NCBI GenBank assembly: GCA_016716565.1
Contig: JADJWC010000001.1
Location: 806,001 to 870,000 of the forward strand
From: a bacterium
GTDB taxonomy: Bacteria; Bacteroidota; Ignavibacteria; Ignavibacteriales; Ignavibacteriaceae
Direction: 5' to 3'
DNA: 64,000 nucleotides
Shown: positions 44,266-52,025 of the stretch, piece after piece
Numbering within the stretch: position 1 is the stretch's first letter
Layout: every line of letters starts with the position of its first letter
Translations under genes and position numbers: made by a program
Notes under the pieces: generated by a model
What the model was told of the DNA's origin: nothing
What the model saw: only the letters and a program-made list of their open reading frames with translations
Databases searched by the model: none

Positions 44266-44807
44266 GGTAGTAAAACAGCTGCTGCAATAACGGTTGTCCA
44301 CAAACTTGTTTTATCACCTTCAGCAGATTGAGTGATGTTGAACGTTTTAACAATCTTGCCGGACATTTTAAAAACCTGTTCCCGCTCATTCCAATCCGAT
44401 TCAGGATTGAACTCAACATCCAAAGTTGTTGCAAGCATCTGAGCAGCAAGGTCTTCAGCATAATCTCCCGCATTCTTTTCTGTTACCCCATAAGGATGAT
44501 ACTCTGAAAGATACCCGTACTGAGTGTTGTCTGCAGGAATTGCTCCTCCAATCGATGCAGCAATTAATCTGTTCGGTTCGTTGGTTGAGTTTCTTGCCAT
44601 CACTGCAAATGTAATTTGTCCGGGTTTTAATTCCTTCAAACCTTCTTCTTTGCTGATTCGTTTGCAGGATGGCGGGAATATGCTGCTTACAGCGACAAGA
44701 TTACATATTTCAATTCCTGCACTTCTGAGGGCAAGTTCAAAAGAGCTCAGGTAATCTTTATGTCTTCCTACTCCTTTTGTCAAAAAAATTTTTGATGGTA
44801 TGTACAA
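44262..44807 (-). CDS. pdaD: Pyruvoyl-dependent arginine decarboxylase
   Basis: 181 residues of the PvlArgDC family: IFLTKGVGRHKDYLSSFELAL, the self-cleavage site NLVAVSSIFPP (between Ser41 and Ser42, the second becoming the pyruvoyl group), GQITFAVMARNSTNEPNRL and GAIPADNTQYGYLSEYH. It converts arginine to agmatine, the first step of polyamine synthesis, without pyridoxal phosphate. The start is TTG with AGAGGAAATAAAA upstream. It heads a compact operon with a (broken) thioesterase and a metal exporter. Confidence 0.92.
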   Translation of the reverse strand: MYIPSKIFLTKGVGRHKDYLSSFELALRSAGIEICNLVAVSSIFPPSCKRISKEEGLKELKPGQITFAVMARNSTNEPNRLIAASIGGAIPADNTQYGYLSEYHPYGVTEKNAGDYAEDLAAQMLATTLDVEFNPESDWNEREQVFKMSGKIVKTFNITQSAEGDKTSLWTTVIAAAVLLP

Positions 44808-44839
44808 TTTTATTTCCTCTTATTTATTCTGAAGATATT

Positions 44840-44872
44840 AATAACAAAAGCCGATCCGAAGATGGACCGGCT
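44840..44872 (-). terminator. Terminator after dps
   Basis: 9-bp stem AGCCGGTCC / GGATCGGCT (one G-U pair) on the minus strand, followed by TTTTGTTATT. Confidence 0.78.
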
Positions 44873-44885
44873 GTTATATAATTTG

Positions 44886-45329
44886 TTAACCAATACTTGC
44901 TTTGATCATCCAGATTTGTTTCTCCAGCCACACCACGTTATCATCTGCTATGTTTGCTGTCGGAACATCACCTGCTTCACCGGCAGCTTTCGATATTTCC
45001 TTAAAATCTTTATTCAGTTGTTCAAAGTCTGAAAGCAAAGACCTTAAAACATATTTAGCTTCAAATGTTTTTTTGATTTCTTCTTTTATGGAAGCAATCT
45101 TCAGATAATCCTGTAATGTGGCGCAAGGTTTTCCACCAAGCTGCACAATCCTTTCAGCAACTTCATCATACTGTTCAGCAAAGTAATCGTAATATTTTTC
45201 GGTCATTTCGTGAACCGGTTTAAAATTCATTCCTTTCACGTTCCAGTGGTAATTGTGAAGCTTTACATACAGCACCTGAAGATTTGCGAGGTTCTTGTTC
45301 AATAATTCAACGAGCTTGTTTGATTTCAT
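44886..45329 (-). CDS. dps: Dps-family ferritin-like protein
   Basis: 147 residues: LYVKLHNYHWNVKGMNFKPVHEMTEKYY and YDEVAERIVQLGGKP give the inter-subunit ferroxidase ligands (His, Asp, Glu) of Dps. The protein forms a 12-mer that stores iron and protects DNA from oxidants. It starts one base after the stop of the NifX-like gene, with ACAGGAG upstream, so it is the last gene of an iron/sulfur-related operon and has its own terminator. This operon membership is more informative than the gene alone. Confidence 0.92.
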   Translation of the reverse strand: MKSNKLVELLNKNLANLQVLYVKLHNYHWNVKGMNFKPVHEMTEKYYDYFAEQYDEVAERIVQLGGKPCATLQDYLKIASIKEEIKKTFEAKYVLRSLLSDFEQLNKDFKEISKAAGEAGDVPTANIADDNVVWLEKQIWMIKASIG

Positions 45330-45330
45330 T

Positions 45331-45657
45331 TTATTTCTCCTGTTTTTTCAGATATTTGTTTATTGCGGATTTAACCGTTCCGCCTGATTTAATAAGTTCA
45401 ATTTTTATATGCTCTCCCAGTAAAATGGAATATGATTTACGACCTATCTCCATTGTTAATAAAACATCTGCATTATTTTCTAATATGATCTTTGAAGCTT
45501 TCAGACCGGAGCCATCCTGAAATTGAAAACCCGGATTTGCTATCGAATTGTATTTTCCAGTCAAGCTATCATACATAATTAAAAAGGGAGCACGACCTAA
45601 AGTGTCACTTAATGGTGAAGTTAATGTTTCACCTGTTGATGGAATTGCTATTCTCAT
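45331..45657 (-). CDS. NifX/NifB-like cofactor-binding domain protein (short)
   Basis: 108 residues of the dinitrogenase iron-molybdenum cofactor-binding fold: MRIAIPSTGETLTSPLSDTLGRAPFLIMYD and LKASKIILENNADVLLTMEIG. Stand-alone members are thought to carry Fe-S or Fe-Mo type clusters, but no nitrogenase genes are visible here. It lies between the radical SAM gene and dps on the same strand, 1 base from the latter. The role in this operon is unknown. Confidence 0.85.
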   Translation of the reverse strand: MRIAIPSTGETLTSPLSDTLGRAPFLIMYDSLTGKYNSIANPGFQFQDGSGLKASKIILENNADVLLTMEIGRKSYSILLGEHIKIELIKSGGTVKSAINKYLKKQEK

Positions 45658-45683
45658 AATATCAAATCATATTTTTTACTTGC

Positions 45684-46634
45684 TTAAACATCAATTTTAT
45701 TTTTAATATTTTTCACTAAGAATTTATTTCCGGAATACTCTACTTCTTTCAAAATATTTTGATGAATCAAAGATTCGATTAAACCCCAGCTTTCGTTTGC
45801 TTTGTGTAAAAAAGTATCAACGGCTTCCAGGCTCATCGGATGAACCGCAAGAATGCTTGCCAGTTCTTTCTGGACATCTGAAGAATAAGTAAAGTCTGTT
45901 TCTCCGCTGCCGGTTAAAAGTTCAACGTTTTTTATTTCTGTGTTGAATATTTGATATGCCATATTCAGATTTTCTTCCGATGGAGTTTTTACAAATCCTT
46001 CGGCAGGAGGACGAGTGGGAACAAGTATATATGCTTTATCAGGATTAATTTCTTTGATGAACTTGCTAGTATTGGCTAAAGACTCTTTGTCATCGTTAAT
46101 TCCATTTACCAGCATTGTTTCTGTTACAAAAGTTCCTCTGAAAGAATGTCTGAAATTTTTAATTCCGTTTAATATTTTAAGCAGATCCAGTTTGCCATAA
46201 GGCCGGTTTATTTTGTGCCAGATCTTTTCATCAACCGTATCAATCTTTACTGATACCCAATCAGCCAGAAGTAAATCCTCTCTCACGTCTTTATCCCAGA
46301 GCAGTGATGAATTTGTTATAACGGCAATATTAATTCCCAGCGGTTTTAGCAATTGAATTTCTTTGCCAAGATTTATATCGAGAGTAGGTTCACCATCCGG
46401 GACAAAACTTATGTAATCAATTTTTTTTCTTGAGTTTATTAGTTGACTTACTCTTTCTGAAACTTCCGCAACTATTTCTTCGAGCGAATAAAATTCTTTT
46501 CTTTGAATTGACAATGAATCAGTAAGTCCAACCTGGCAGTAAACGCATGAATAACTGCAAATCTTCGGTGGAATATTGTTTACACCCAGACTTCTTCCTA
46601 ATCTTCGTGACGGTATTGGCCCAAAAGTTATCAT
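45684..46634 (-). CDS. Radical SAM protein
   Basis: 316 residues with the cluster motif CSYSCVYC (Cys26, Cys30, Cys33; CxxxCxxC), preceded by FGPIPSRRLGRSLGVN. Further SAM-barrel motifs follow: ISFVPDGEPTLD, IAVITNSSLL and SVKIDTVDEKIW. The C-terminal ~90 residues are an HTH-like extension (ELASILAVHPMSLEAVDTFL). The 'PSRRLGRSLG' start defines a radical SAM subfamily often found beside NifX-like and DUF134 genes. The reaction is unknown. Confidence 0.87.
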   Translation of the reverse strand: MITFGPIPSRRLGRSLGVNNIPPKICSYSCVYCQVGLTDSLSIQRKEFYSLEEIVAEVSERVSQLINSRKKIDYISFVPDGEPTLDINLGKEIQLLKPLGINIAVITNSSLLWDKDVREDLLLADWVSVKIDTVDEKIWHKINRPYGKLDLLKILNGIKNFRHSFRGTFVTETMLVNGINDDKESLANTSKFIKEINPDKAYILVPTRPPAEGFVKTPSEENLNMAYQIFNTEIKNVELLTGSGETDFTYSSDVQKELASILAVHPMSLEAVDTFLHKANESWGLIESLIHQNILKEVEYSGNKFLVKNIKNKIDV

Positions 46635-46697
46635 ATTTTGAATCTGTTCTTAGTTATACGCTAAACGGGTTTTCTCATCCGACATAGTTGGTTTAAT

Positions 46698-47096
46698 TCA
46701 TTCCTGCCATTCTGGTGTATCCCAGGTATTTAATGCTGAATGAGTGATTAAGTATTTCTCCGGAATAGGATGAATGCCAACTATTATTTTCAATCCAAAT
46801 TTTGTTTCGATAAATTTTTTGAAATAATTAATCCGTGGACAAGGCGGATAACCCACTACCATCCCCGTCGCAAAGTGAATAACTTCAGCTCCGTTCCTTT
46901 TCATTTCCTCAGGAGCGTATTCAATGTTTCCTCCGGGACAACCACCGCAGCTTGTATATCCAACAACTTCAATTTCTTTGTCATCATAAATATCAAATGC
47001 ACCGGCTCTTTCCTTAATTGCTCTGAAGCATTTTCCGCCCGCACAGCTTTTGTATCTGTCGCAGATTATGATTCCTAGCTTAACTGAATTTTCCAT
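46698..47096 (-). CDS. CGGC-domain protein
   Basis: 132 residues of the CGGC family: IIICDRYKSCAGGKCFRAI, YTSCGGCPGGNIEY and GYPPCPRINYF. The conserved Cys suggest metal or cluster binding. Members are small cytoplasmic proteins of unknown function. It lies in the DUF134/NifX operon on the minus strand. Confidence 0.85.
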   Translation of the reverse strand: MENSVKLGIIICDRYKSCAGGKCFRAIKERAGAFDIYDDKEIEVVGYTSCGGCPGGNIEYAPEEMKRNGAEVIHFATGMVVGYPPCPRINYFKKFIETKFGLKIIVGIHPIPEKYLITHSALNTWDTPEWQE

Positions 47097-47134
47097 TGCT
47101 TCCTTCTTTCTTTTAGTAAACAGATGAAGTTTTT

Positions 47135-47557
47135 TTAATGATCGCTATGATTACAGACTAAATCAGTTTCATTTTTAAGTTCACCTTTTATGAACATATT
47201 CACAGCATCTTCAATCATTTCTACATCTGTGAAGAGAGTCGAGATATTGTGCTGTTTTAAATCCTCGACAACTCGCCAGCCTCCTCTGCTCGATATTAAA
47301 TATTTACAATCCTTTAATCCTTCAATCAGGTGTGTGTGTCTGTGTTCACCGCCTTCTCCATGAGAATGGTGATGTTCACCGCCTCTTCTGTGATTTGTGA
47401 AATTGTTTTCTCTAAACTCTTTGCCGACTATTTTTTCACCATCAATTTCATAAACCACAAAGGCTCTGCACCTTCCAATGTGTCCTGTTACTCTGTGCTG
47501 GTCGTTCGTTGCAATTGCGATTTTACCAGTGAATTGTGATTTAACTTCTATTGACAT
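47135..47557 (-). CDS. NifX-like protein with His-rich loop
   Basis: 140 residues with the NifX/NafY fold (KIAIATNDQHRVTGHIGRCRAFVVYEID, LKDCKYLISSRGGWRVVEDLKQ) and an inserted His-rich loop (GGEHHHSHGEGGEHRHTH) that should bind a metal. Members of this family chaperone Fe-S or Fe-Mo type cofactors. It is the second gene after DUF134 in an operon of six metal-associated genes. Its His-rich loop is unlike the shorter NifX-like protein at 45331. Confidence 0.87.
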   Translation of the reverse strand: MSIEVKSQFTGKIAIATNDQHRVTGHIGRCRAFVVYEIDGEKIVGKEFRENNFTNHRRGGEHHHSHGEGGEHRHTHLIEGLKDCKYLISSRGGWRVVEDLKQHNISTLFTDVEMIEDAVNMFIKGELKNETDLVCNHSDH

Positions 47558-47633
47558 TTTGTTCTCCTTTTATGAAAAAATTTATTTGATTTTTTGAATA
47601 TTTTATTTCTTATAAGATTATACCTCTATACCT

Positions 47634-47915
47634 TTATTCTATTTCGTTTATCCTGATAGCTTTTCCGTTCAAGATTCCATCAGTAACTTTTTTCCGTGCA
47701 GCTTCCACAATCCGTCCGAAAGTAGCTCTGGAAATTTTCATTTCCTTTGCTGCTTTTTCATGAGAATAAGCGAGAAGGTCAGCAAGCCTCAATGATTCCA
47801 GTTCATCATGATCGAGAATTATTTCCTGTAATTCATACATTGGAATTCCCCGTGGTTTGAAATAATATGCTGATGGATTACAGCAGATTCTTCTGTGTTT
47901 TCTTGGTCTTGGCAT
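47634..47915 (-). CDS. DUF134-family HTH protein
   Basis: 93 residues: MPRPRKHRRICCNPSAYYF at the start, LDHDELESLRLADLLAYSHEKAA, ISRATFGRIVEAARKKVTDGILNG. This is the DUF134 pattern, a winged or helix-turn-helix protein with a Cys pair. It is the first gene of the minus-strand operon with NifX, CGGC, radical SAM, NifX and dps. A 14-base perfect palindrome sits 21 bases upstream of its ATG, so it may be an autoregulator. Confidence 0.88.
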   Translation of the reverse strand: MPRPRKHRRICCNPSAYYFKPRGIPMYELQEIILDHDELESLRLADLLAYSHEKAAKEMKISRATFGRIVEAARKKVTDGILNGKAIRINEIE

Positions 47916-47935
47916 TATTCTCTAAAAATATATTA

Positions 47936-47949
47936 TGAGCATATGCTCA
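47936..47949. promoter_or_regulatory. Perfect 14-bp palindrome TGAGCATATGCTCA upstream of DUF134 operon
   Basis: The palindrome lies 21-34 bases before the DUF134 start, where an operator over a promoter would be expected. The binding protein is inferred to be the DUF134 HTH protein itself. Confidence 0.5.
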
Positions 47950-48069
47950 AAACTATTTAAAATAGGAGAAAGAATCAAGTCGCTTTATTATGAAAGAATG
48001 AAAATTTAATTAGATCGGAAGGTTACAATTTACACTTGAATGTAATGATGTATTTGTAATCAGATCGTA

Positions 48070-48492
48070 CTAGCGTTCTAAAAGATAATCAACAATCTTC
48101 CCGAGGTCCTTAATATTTTTAGTTCCATATGGAGGCATTATCTGGTTCGGATATTTTTCTCTGTATTCTTTGAACCTGGGATCATTCATAAAATCATTTG
48201 GATTTCTTAAGTAGGCGAGAAGTCTTTCTTTGCCCCAATACTGAGATAAATTTGTCAGAGCAGGTGCCATTGGAGTTCCCTGTAATTCACCACCGTGGCA
48301 ATTTGTGCATCCAAAATTACTTATTAATTGTTCACCTGTTAACTCAGTTGTATTTTCTTCGCTCATTTGATTGTTCATTTGAGAGGAGAGATCACGCGTT
48401 GGAGCTTCTTCCTTTTTTGTTGCTTTCTGAAGAATAAAAAGTAAAATAAATGCTGCTAAAAACGCTGCTACCCATATCTGTGGTTTAGTCAT
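48070..48492 (-). CDS. Membrane-anchored mono-haem cytochrome c
   Basis: 140 residues with an N-terminal hydrophobic anchor (~6-21; IWVAAFLAAFILLFIL), a flexible linker and a haem c domain: CTNCH (62-66) and a distal Met in NQIMPPYG (Met119). The family is the cytochrome c class I, an electron carrier facing the periplasm. The oxidase or partner is not adjacent. A 240-base gap with a dispersed repeat separates it from lpdA. Confidence 0.88.
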   Translation of the reverse strand: MTKPQIWVAAFLAAFILLFILQKATKKEEAPTRDLSSQMNNQMSEENTTELTGEQLISNFGCTNCHGGELQGTPMAPALTNLSQYWGKERLLAYLRNPNDFMNDPRFKEYREKYPNQIMPPYGTKNIKDLGKIVDYLLER

Positions 48493-48640
48493 AAATTGTT
48501 TCTATAAGTTCTTAAAATTTCTATTTATTGAGGTGGAAAATTATCTAATTGAGCCTTCTTATACAATGCGAAAGCTGGTTCTGAAATCGTTTATTTGTTA
48601 GCTCAAACTCTGTCTAATCTCTCTCTTGGGAAGAAAGAAT

Positions 48641-48735
48641 TTGTCATTGCGAGGAGTGAAACGACGAAGCAATCTCTTGTTTTGTTAGTAAAAGTGAGAT
48701 CACTTCTCCGCCTTCGGCGGATCGTGATGACAAAA
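48641..48735. repeat. Dispersed hairpin repeat, copy 4 (abuts lpdA stop)
   Basis: Outer ends TTGTCATTGCGAGGAG and ATCGTGATGACAA, with GAAGCAATC, GAGATCACTTC and the palindrome TCCGCCTTCGGCGGA (48707-48721) in the middle. The copy ends right at the stop codon of lpdA. Confidence 0.8.
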
Positions 48736-50163
48736 CTAATTCTTCTTTGGTCTGTAAACGTGCGTGCTTTGTCCGAAGAAAACTTCTGCGGCTTCCATCA
48801 ATGTTTCAGATAAAGTCGGATGAGGATGAATTGTTAATTTCAAATCTATGAGGTTCGCACCCATTTCAATTGCAAGAACACCTTCAGCAATTAATTCTCC
48901 AGCTCCGGGACCGCAAATACCAATTCCTAAAATTCTTTGTGAAGACGGGTCAACTAAAATTTTTGTAACACCATCATTTCGATCAAGGGTAACTGCTCTT
49001 CCTGAAGCGGCCCATGGAAACTTTGCAACTTCGTAATCTATTTTTTTCTCTTTAGCTTGATTCTCTGTCAATCCTGCCCACGCAATTTCCGGATCAGTGA
49101 AAACAACAGCGGGAATAGCCATCGGTTCAAAAGCTGATTTGTGTCCTGCAATTACTTCAACTGCAACTCTTCCTTCGTGTGAAGCTTTATGTGCGAGCAT
49201 TGGTTCACCAACAATATCACCAATTGCATATATGTCAGAATCATCTGTCTGCATCTGGTTGTTTACGTTTATCCAGCCGCGTCCATTCACTTTTACTTTT
49301 GTGTTCTCAAGTCCTAATCCGGAAGTATCGGGTCTTCTTCCTATAGACATTAAAACATAATCGTAAGTTTGTTCTGTCGTTTTACCTTCATTTCCGCCTT
49401 CGGCGGACTGAATCTTAACCTGTATTCCATCTTTAACTTCCTTCATTTCAACAACCTTTGAGTTGAGCATTATGCTTTCAAACTTTTCTTTTAATCTTTT
49501 GGAAAGATGAGAAACAAGATCACGATCAGCACCGGGAAGCAATCCATCAAGCATTTCCACAACAGAAACTTTTGAACCAAGTGCCTGATAAACTGATCCG
49601 AGTTCTAATCCGATATAACCACCACCAATTACGAGGAGCGATTTTGGAATTGCAGGAAGATCAAGTGCAGATGTTGAGTTCAACAATCTTTTGCTTCCAA
49701 TATTGAGTGATGGAATAGTTGCAATCCTTGAGCCCGTGGCAATCACTATTTTATCAAACTTTAACTCTTCTTTTCCGCCGGACTTTTCAACAACAAGTGT
49801 TGTAGAATTTTTGAAAGTTGCAGTTCCCTGAACAAAATTTACTTTTCTGAATTTTGCGACAGAGCCGACTCCACCCGTCAGTTTTTCAACTACTTTGTTC
49901 TTCCAGTCACGAAGCTTATCAAGATCGATCTTCGGTTTACCAAATTCAATTCCCCAGTTTTTTGCTTCTTCAGTTTCATCAAGAAGTTTTGCAACATGAA
50001 GCAGTGCTTTGGATGGAATGCAACCACGGTAAAGACAAACACCTCCGGGATTTTTATCCTTATCAATTAAAGTAACATTCATTCCAAGATCGGCGGCAAG
50101 GAATGCTGCGGCGTATCCGCCGGGTCCGGCACCTATTACAGCTATATTTATTTTTTCAGACAT
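48736..50163 (-). CDS. lpdA: Dihydrolipoyl dehydrogenase (E3)
   Basis: 475 residues: FAD motif VIGAGPGGYAAA, redox disulfide GGVCLYRGCIPSK (Cys43 and Cys48), NAD motif VIGGGYIGLELGSVY, AIGDIVGEPMLAHKA and the C-terminal HPHPTLSE (active-site His). It reoxidises lipoamide of the pyruvate dehydrogenase complex, with NAD as acceptor. In the loop SAEGGNEG a 15-base palindrome (49393-49407) is embedded in frame, the same sequence as in repeat copy 4. It is co-directional with aceF and aceE and forms the PDH cluster. Confidence 0.95.
   Translation of the reverse strand: MSEKINIAVIGAGPGGYAAAFLAADLGMNVTLIDKDKNPGGVCLYRGCIPSKALLHVAKLLDETEEAKNWGIEFGKPKIDLDKLRDWKNKVVEKLTGGVGSVAKFRKVNFVQGTATFKNSTTLVVEKSGGKEELKFDKIVIATGSRIATIPSLNIGSKRLLNSTSALDLPAIPKSLLVIGGGYIGLELGSVYQALGSKVSVVEMLDGLLPGADRDLVSHLSKRLKEKFESIMLNSKVVEMKEVKDGIQVKIQSAEGGNEGKTTEQTYDYVLMSIGRRPDTSGLGLENTKVKVNGRGWINVNNQMQTDDSDIYAIGDIVGEPMLAHKASHEGRVAVEVIAGHKSAFEPMAIPAVVFTDPEIAWAGLTENQAKEKKIDYEVAKFPWAASGRAVTLDRNDGVTKILVDPSSQRILGIGICGPGAGELIAEGVLAIEMGANLIDLKLTIHPHPTLSETLMEAAEVFFGQSTHVYRPKKN
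49393..49407. repeat. Palindrome TCCGCCTTCGGCGGA inside lpdA
   Basis: 15-base palindrome identical to the one in repeat copy 4, located in frame in a surface-loop region of lpdA (encodes QSAEGG on the minus strand). A variant (TCCGCCGTCGGCGGA) is in carB at 62243. Confidence 0.7.
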
Positions 50164-50193
50164 TTAACTTTCCAAGAATTGTTGTATTGCTAT

Positions 50194-50249
50194 ATTGTTT
50201 TATTGTTATTCTTTTCTTCAGCAATATAACAATCCAACAATAAAACAAT
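50194..50249. repeat. Inverted repeat between lpdA and aceF
   Basis: ATTGTTTTATTGTT pairs perfectly with AACAATAAAACAAT 28 bases on. It could be a weak hairpin or a simple-sequence relic. No T tract suited to a terminator is seen. Confidence 0.4.
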
Positions 50250-50261
50250 TTATAATTTTAA

Positions 50262-51911
50262 TCACATAAATATTTTCAAAGGCTCTTCAAGCGCTTCACA
50301 AACCCATCGTAAAAATCTGATCGCATCTGCGCCATCAATGATCCGATGATCATAAGAAAGTGAAAGCGGCAGCATTAATCTCGGTTCAAACTTTCCTTCT
50401 TTGTTGTAAACAGGTTCATAATTTCCACGAGATACTCCGAGAATTGCAACTTCAGGCGAGTTTACAATCGGGGTAAAATAAGTTCCACCAATTCCGCCGA
50501 GATTTGTGATTGTAAAACATCCACCTTGCATTTCTTCCAGAGAAAGTTTTTTGTCACGAGCTTTTTGCGCAAGCTGATTCAATTCCACAGAGATTTGAAT
50601 AAGATTTTTCTGATCAGCATTTTTAATTACAGGAACTAGCAACCCGTATTCAGTATCAACCGCAACACCGATGTTGATATATTTTTTGTAGATGACTTCC
50701 ATTTTATCCATATCAATGCTGCTGTTAAACTGTGGAAACTTTTTCATTCCTTCAGCAATTATTTTAATGAGGATACCAGTTACCGTGAGCTTTGCACCGT
50801 GCTCTTCAACTTTTTTGCTAAGTTCTTTTCTGTCTTTTTCAAACTCAGTGATATCGGTTTTATCAAATTGAGTTACGTGTGGAATGACCGACCATGCATA
50901 GCTCAAATGAGTTGCAGTCTTCTCGCGGATCTTGTTCATCGCAACTCGTTCTATCTTGCCATACTTGCTGAAATCAGGCAGTGTTTCTTTTTGAATTCCT
51001 AATCCAACTGCTTCTGATTTTCCAGTCATAATTTTCTTTACATAAGCCTTCACGTCATCCATCGATATTCTTCCGCCTTCACCTGAACCGGGAACTTTGT
51101 TTATATCGACACCTAGTTCTCTTGCAATTCTTCTGACGGATGGAGCTGCAGGAGCTGCGCCTCTTAAGATGGGAGGTTGATCATCGTGTTCACCGACTTT
51201 CAATTCACTCACTTCGCCTTTTGGAGTTTGAGTTGTTGCAGGAGTTTCCTTCTTAACCGATTCTTCTTTTACTTTTGCAGGTTCTTTTATAGTTGATGGA
51301 GTTGATGTCGATGATTCTACTTTAATAAGAACATCGCCAACTTTTACTTTATCGCCGGTCTTTACATTGACTTCAACAATTTTTCCTTCAACAGAAGATG
51401 GTACTTCAACTGTGGCTTTATCGGTTTCTATTTCAATCACACCCTGATCTTTTGAAATTGTTTCTCCATTTTTCACAAGAACGTTAATTACATCGGCTGA
51501 TTCAATATTTTCACCGAGGTCGGGAACTTTGAATTCAACAATTTTCCCCGGTTCTGACTTTACTGTTTCTTTAACTTCTTTTTTAGCTTCAGATTTTTTC
51601 TCTTCCTTCTTTGTCTCTTCTTTCTTTTCTGTTTTTACCTCTGACTTAGACTCAGCCTTTGCCTCTTCTTTCCCACCTTCATCAACTTTAATAATTGTCT
51701 GTCCGACTTTAACCGAATCGCCCTGCTTGACTAAAACTTCGGTAATCTTTCCGGAAATATTTGAGGGGACTTCAATCGTTGCTTTGTCGGTTTCTATTTC
51801 AATGATTGATTGTTCTTTTTCGATTACATCACCGGTTTTTACGAGTACATTAATGATGTCTGCCGATTCTATATTTTCACCAAGTTCAGGTAGTTTAAAT
51901 TCTGTTGCCAT
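50262..51911 (-). CDS. aceF: Dihydrolipoamide acetyltransferase (E2 of PDH)
   Basis: 549 residues with two lipoyl domains (~1-80 and ~131-210; each with the lipoylated Lys in ETDKATIEVPS / ETDKATVEVPS), Lys/Glu/Ser-rich linkers, a subunit-binding domain (~255-290; PSVRRIARELGVDINKVPG) and a catalytic core (~320-549) ending in the LSYDHRIIDGADAIRFL motif (His and Asp of the active site). It carries acetyl groups from E1 to CoA. It sits between aceE and lpdA in the same direction; repeat copy 5 lies between it and aceE. Confidence 0.95.
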   Translation of the reverse strand: MATEFKLPELGENIESADIINVLVKTGDVIEKEQSIIEIETDKATIEVPSNISGKITEVLVKQGDSVKVGQTIIKVDEGGKEEAKAESKSEVKTEKKEETKKEEKKSEAKKEVKETVKSEPGKIVEFKVPDLGENIESADVINVLVKNGETISKDQGVIEIETDKATVEVPSSVEGKIVEVNVKTGDKVKVGDVLIKVESSTSTPSTIKEPAKVKEESVKKETPATTQTPKGEVSELKVGEHDDQPPILRGAAPAAPSVRRIARELGVDINKVPGSGEGGRISMDDVKAYVKKIMTGKSEAVGLGIQKETLPDFSKYGKIERVAMNKIREKTATHLSYAWSVIPHVTQFDKTDITEFEKDRKELSKKVEEHGAKLTVTGILIKIIAEGMKKFPQFNSSIDMDKMEVIYKKYINIGVAVDTEYGLLVPVIKNADQKNLIQISVELNQLAQKARDKKLSLEEMQGGCFTITNLGGIGGTYFTPIVNSPEVAILGVSRGNYEPVYNKEGKFEPRLMLPLSLSYDHRIIDGADAIRFLRWVCEALEEPLKIFM

Positions 51912-51947
51912 TATTTCATTTATCTTTTTATTTCAATTTCTTTCTTA

Positions 51948-52018
51948 TGTCATTCTGAGTGAATCCGAAAGGATTTACGAAGAATCTCAGAGATTCTTCA
52001 CTTCGTTCAGAATGACAG
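51948..52018. repeat. Dispersed hairpin repeat, copy 5 (between aceE and aceF)
   Basis: Ends TGTCATTCTGAGTGAA and TTCAGAATGACA with internal GAATC...GATTC stems (GAATCTCAGAGATTC). It lies in the ~115-base gap between aceE and aceF and could affect their relative expression. Confidence 0.75.
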
Positions 52019-52025
52019 TACGTAT

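Noticed and set aside
45331..47557. Nitrogen-fixation (nif) cluster
   Set aside because: Only NifX/NifB-like cofactor-binding domains are present; no nifH, nifD or nifK or other nitrogenase genes occur.
49854..50075. Antisense frames inside lpdA (also in aceF, aceE and gdhA)
   Set aside because: Conserved enzyme genes on the other strand explain them; the antisense products have no motif.
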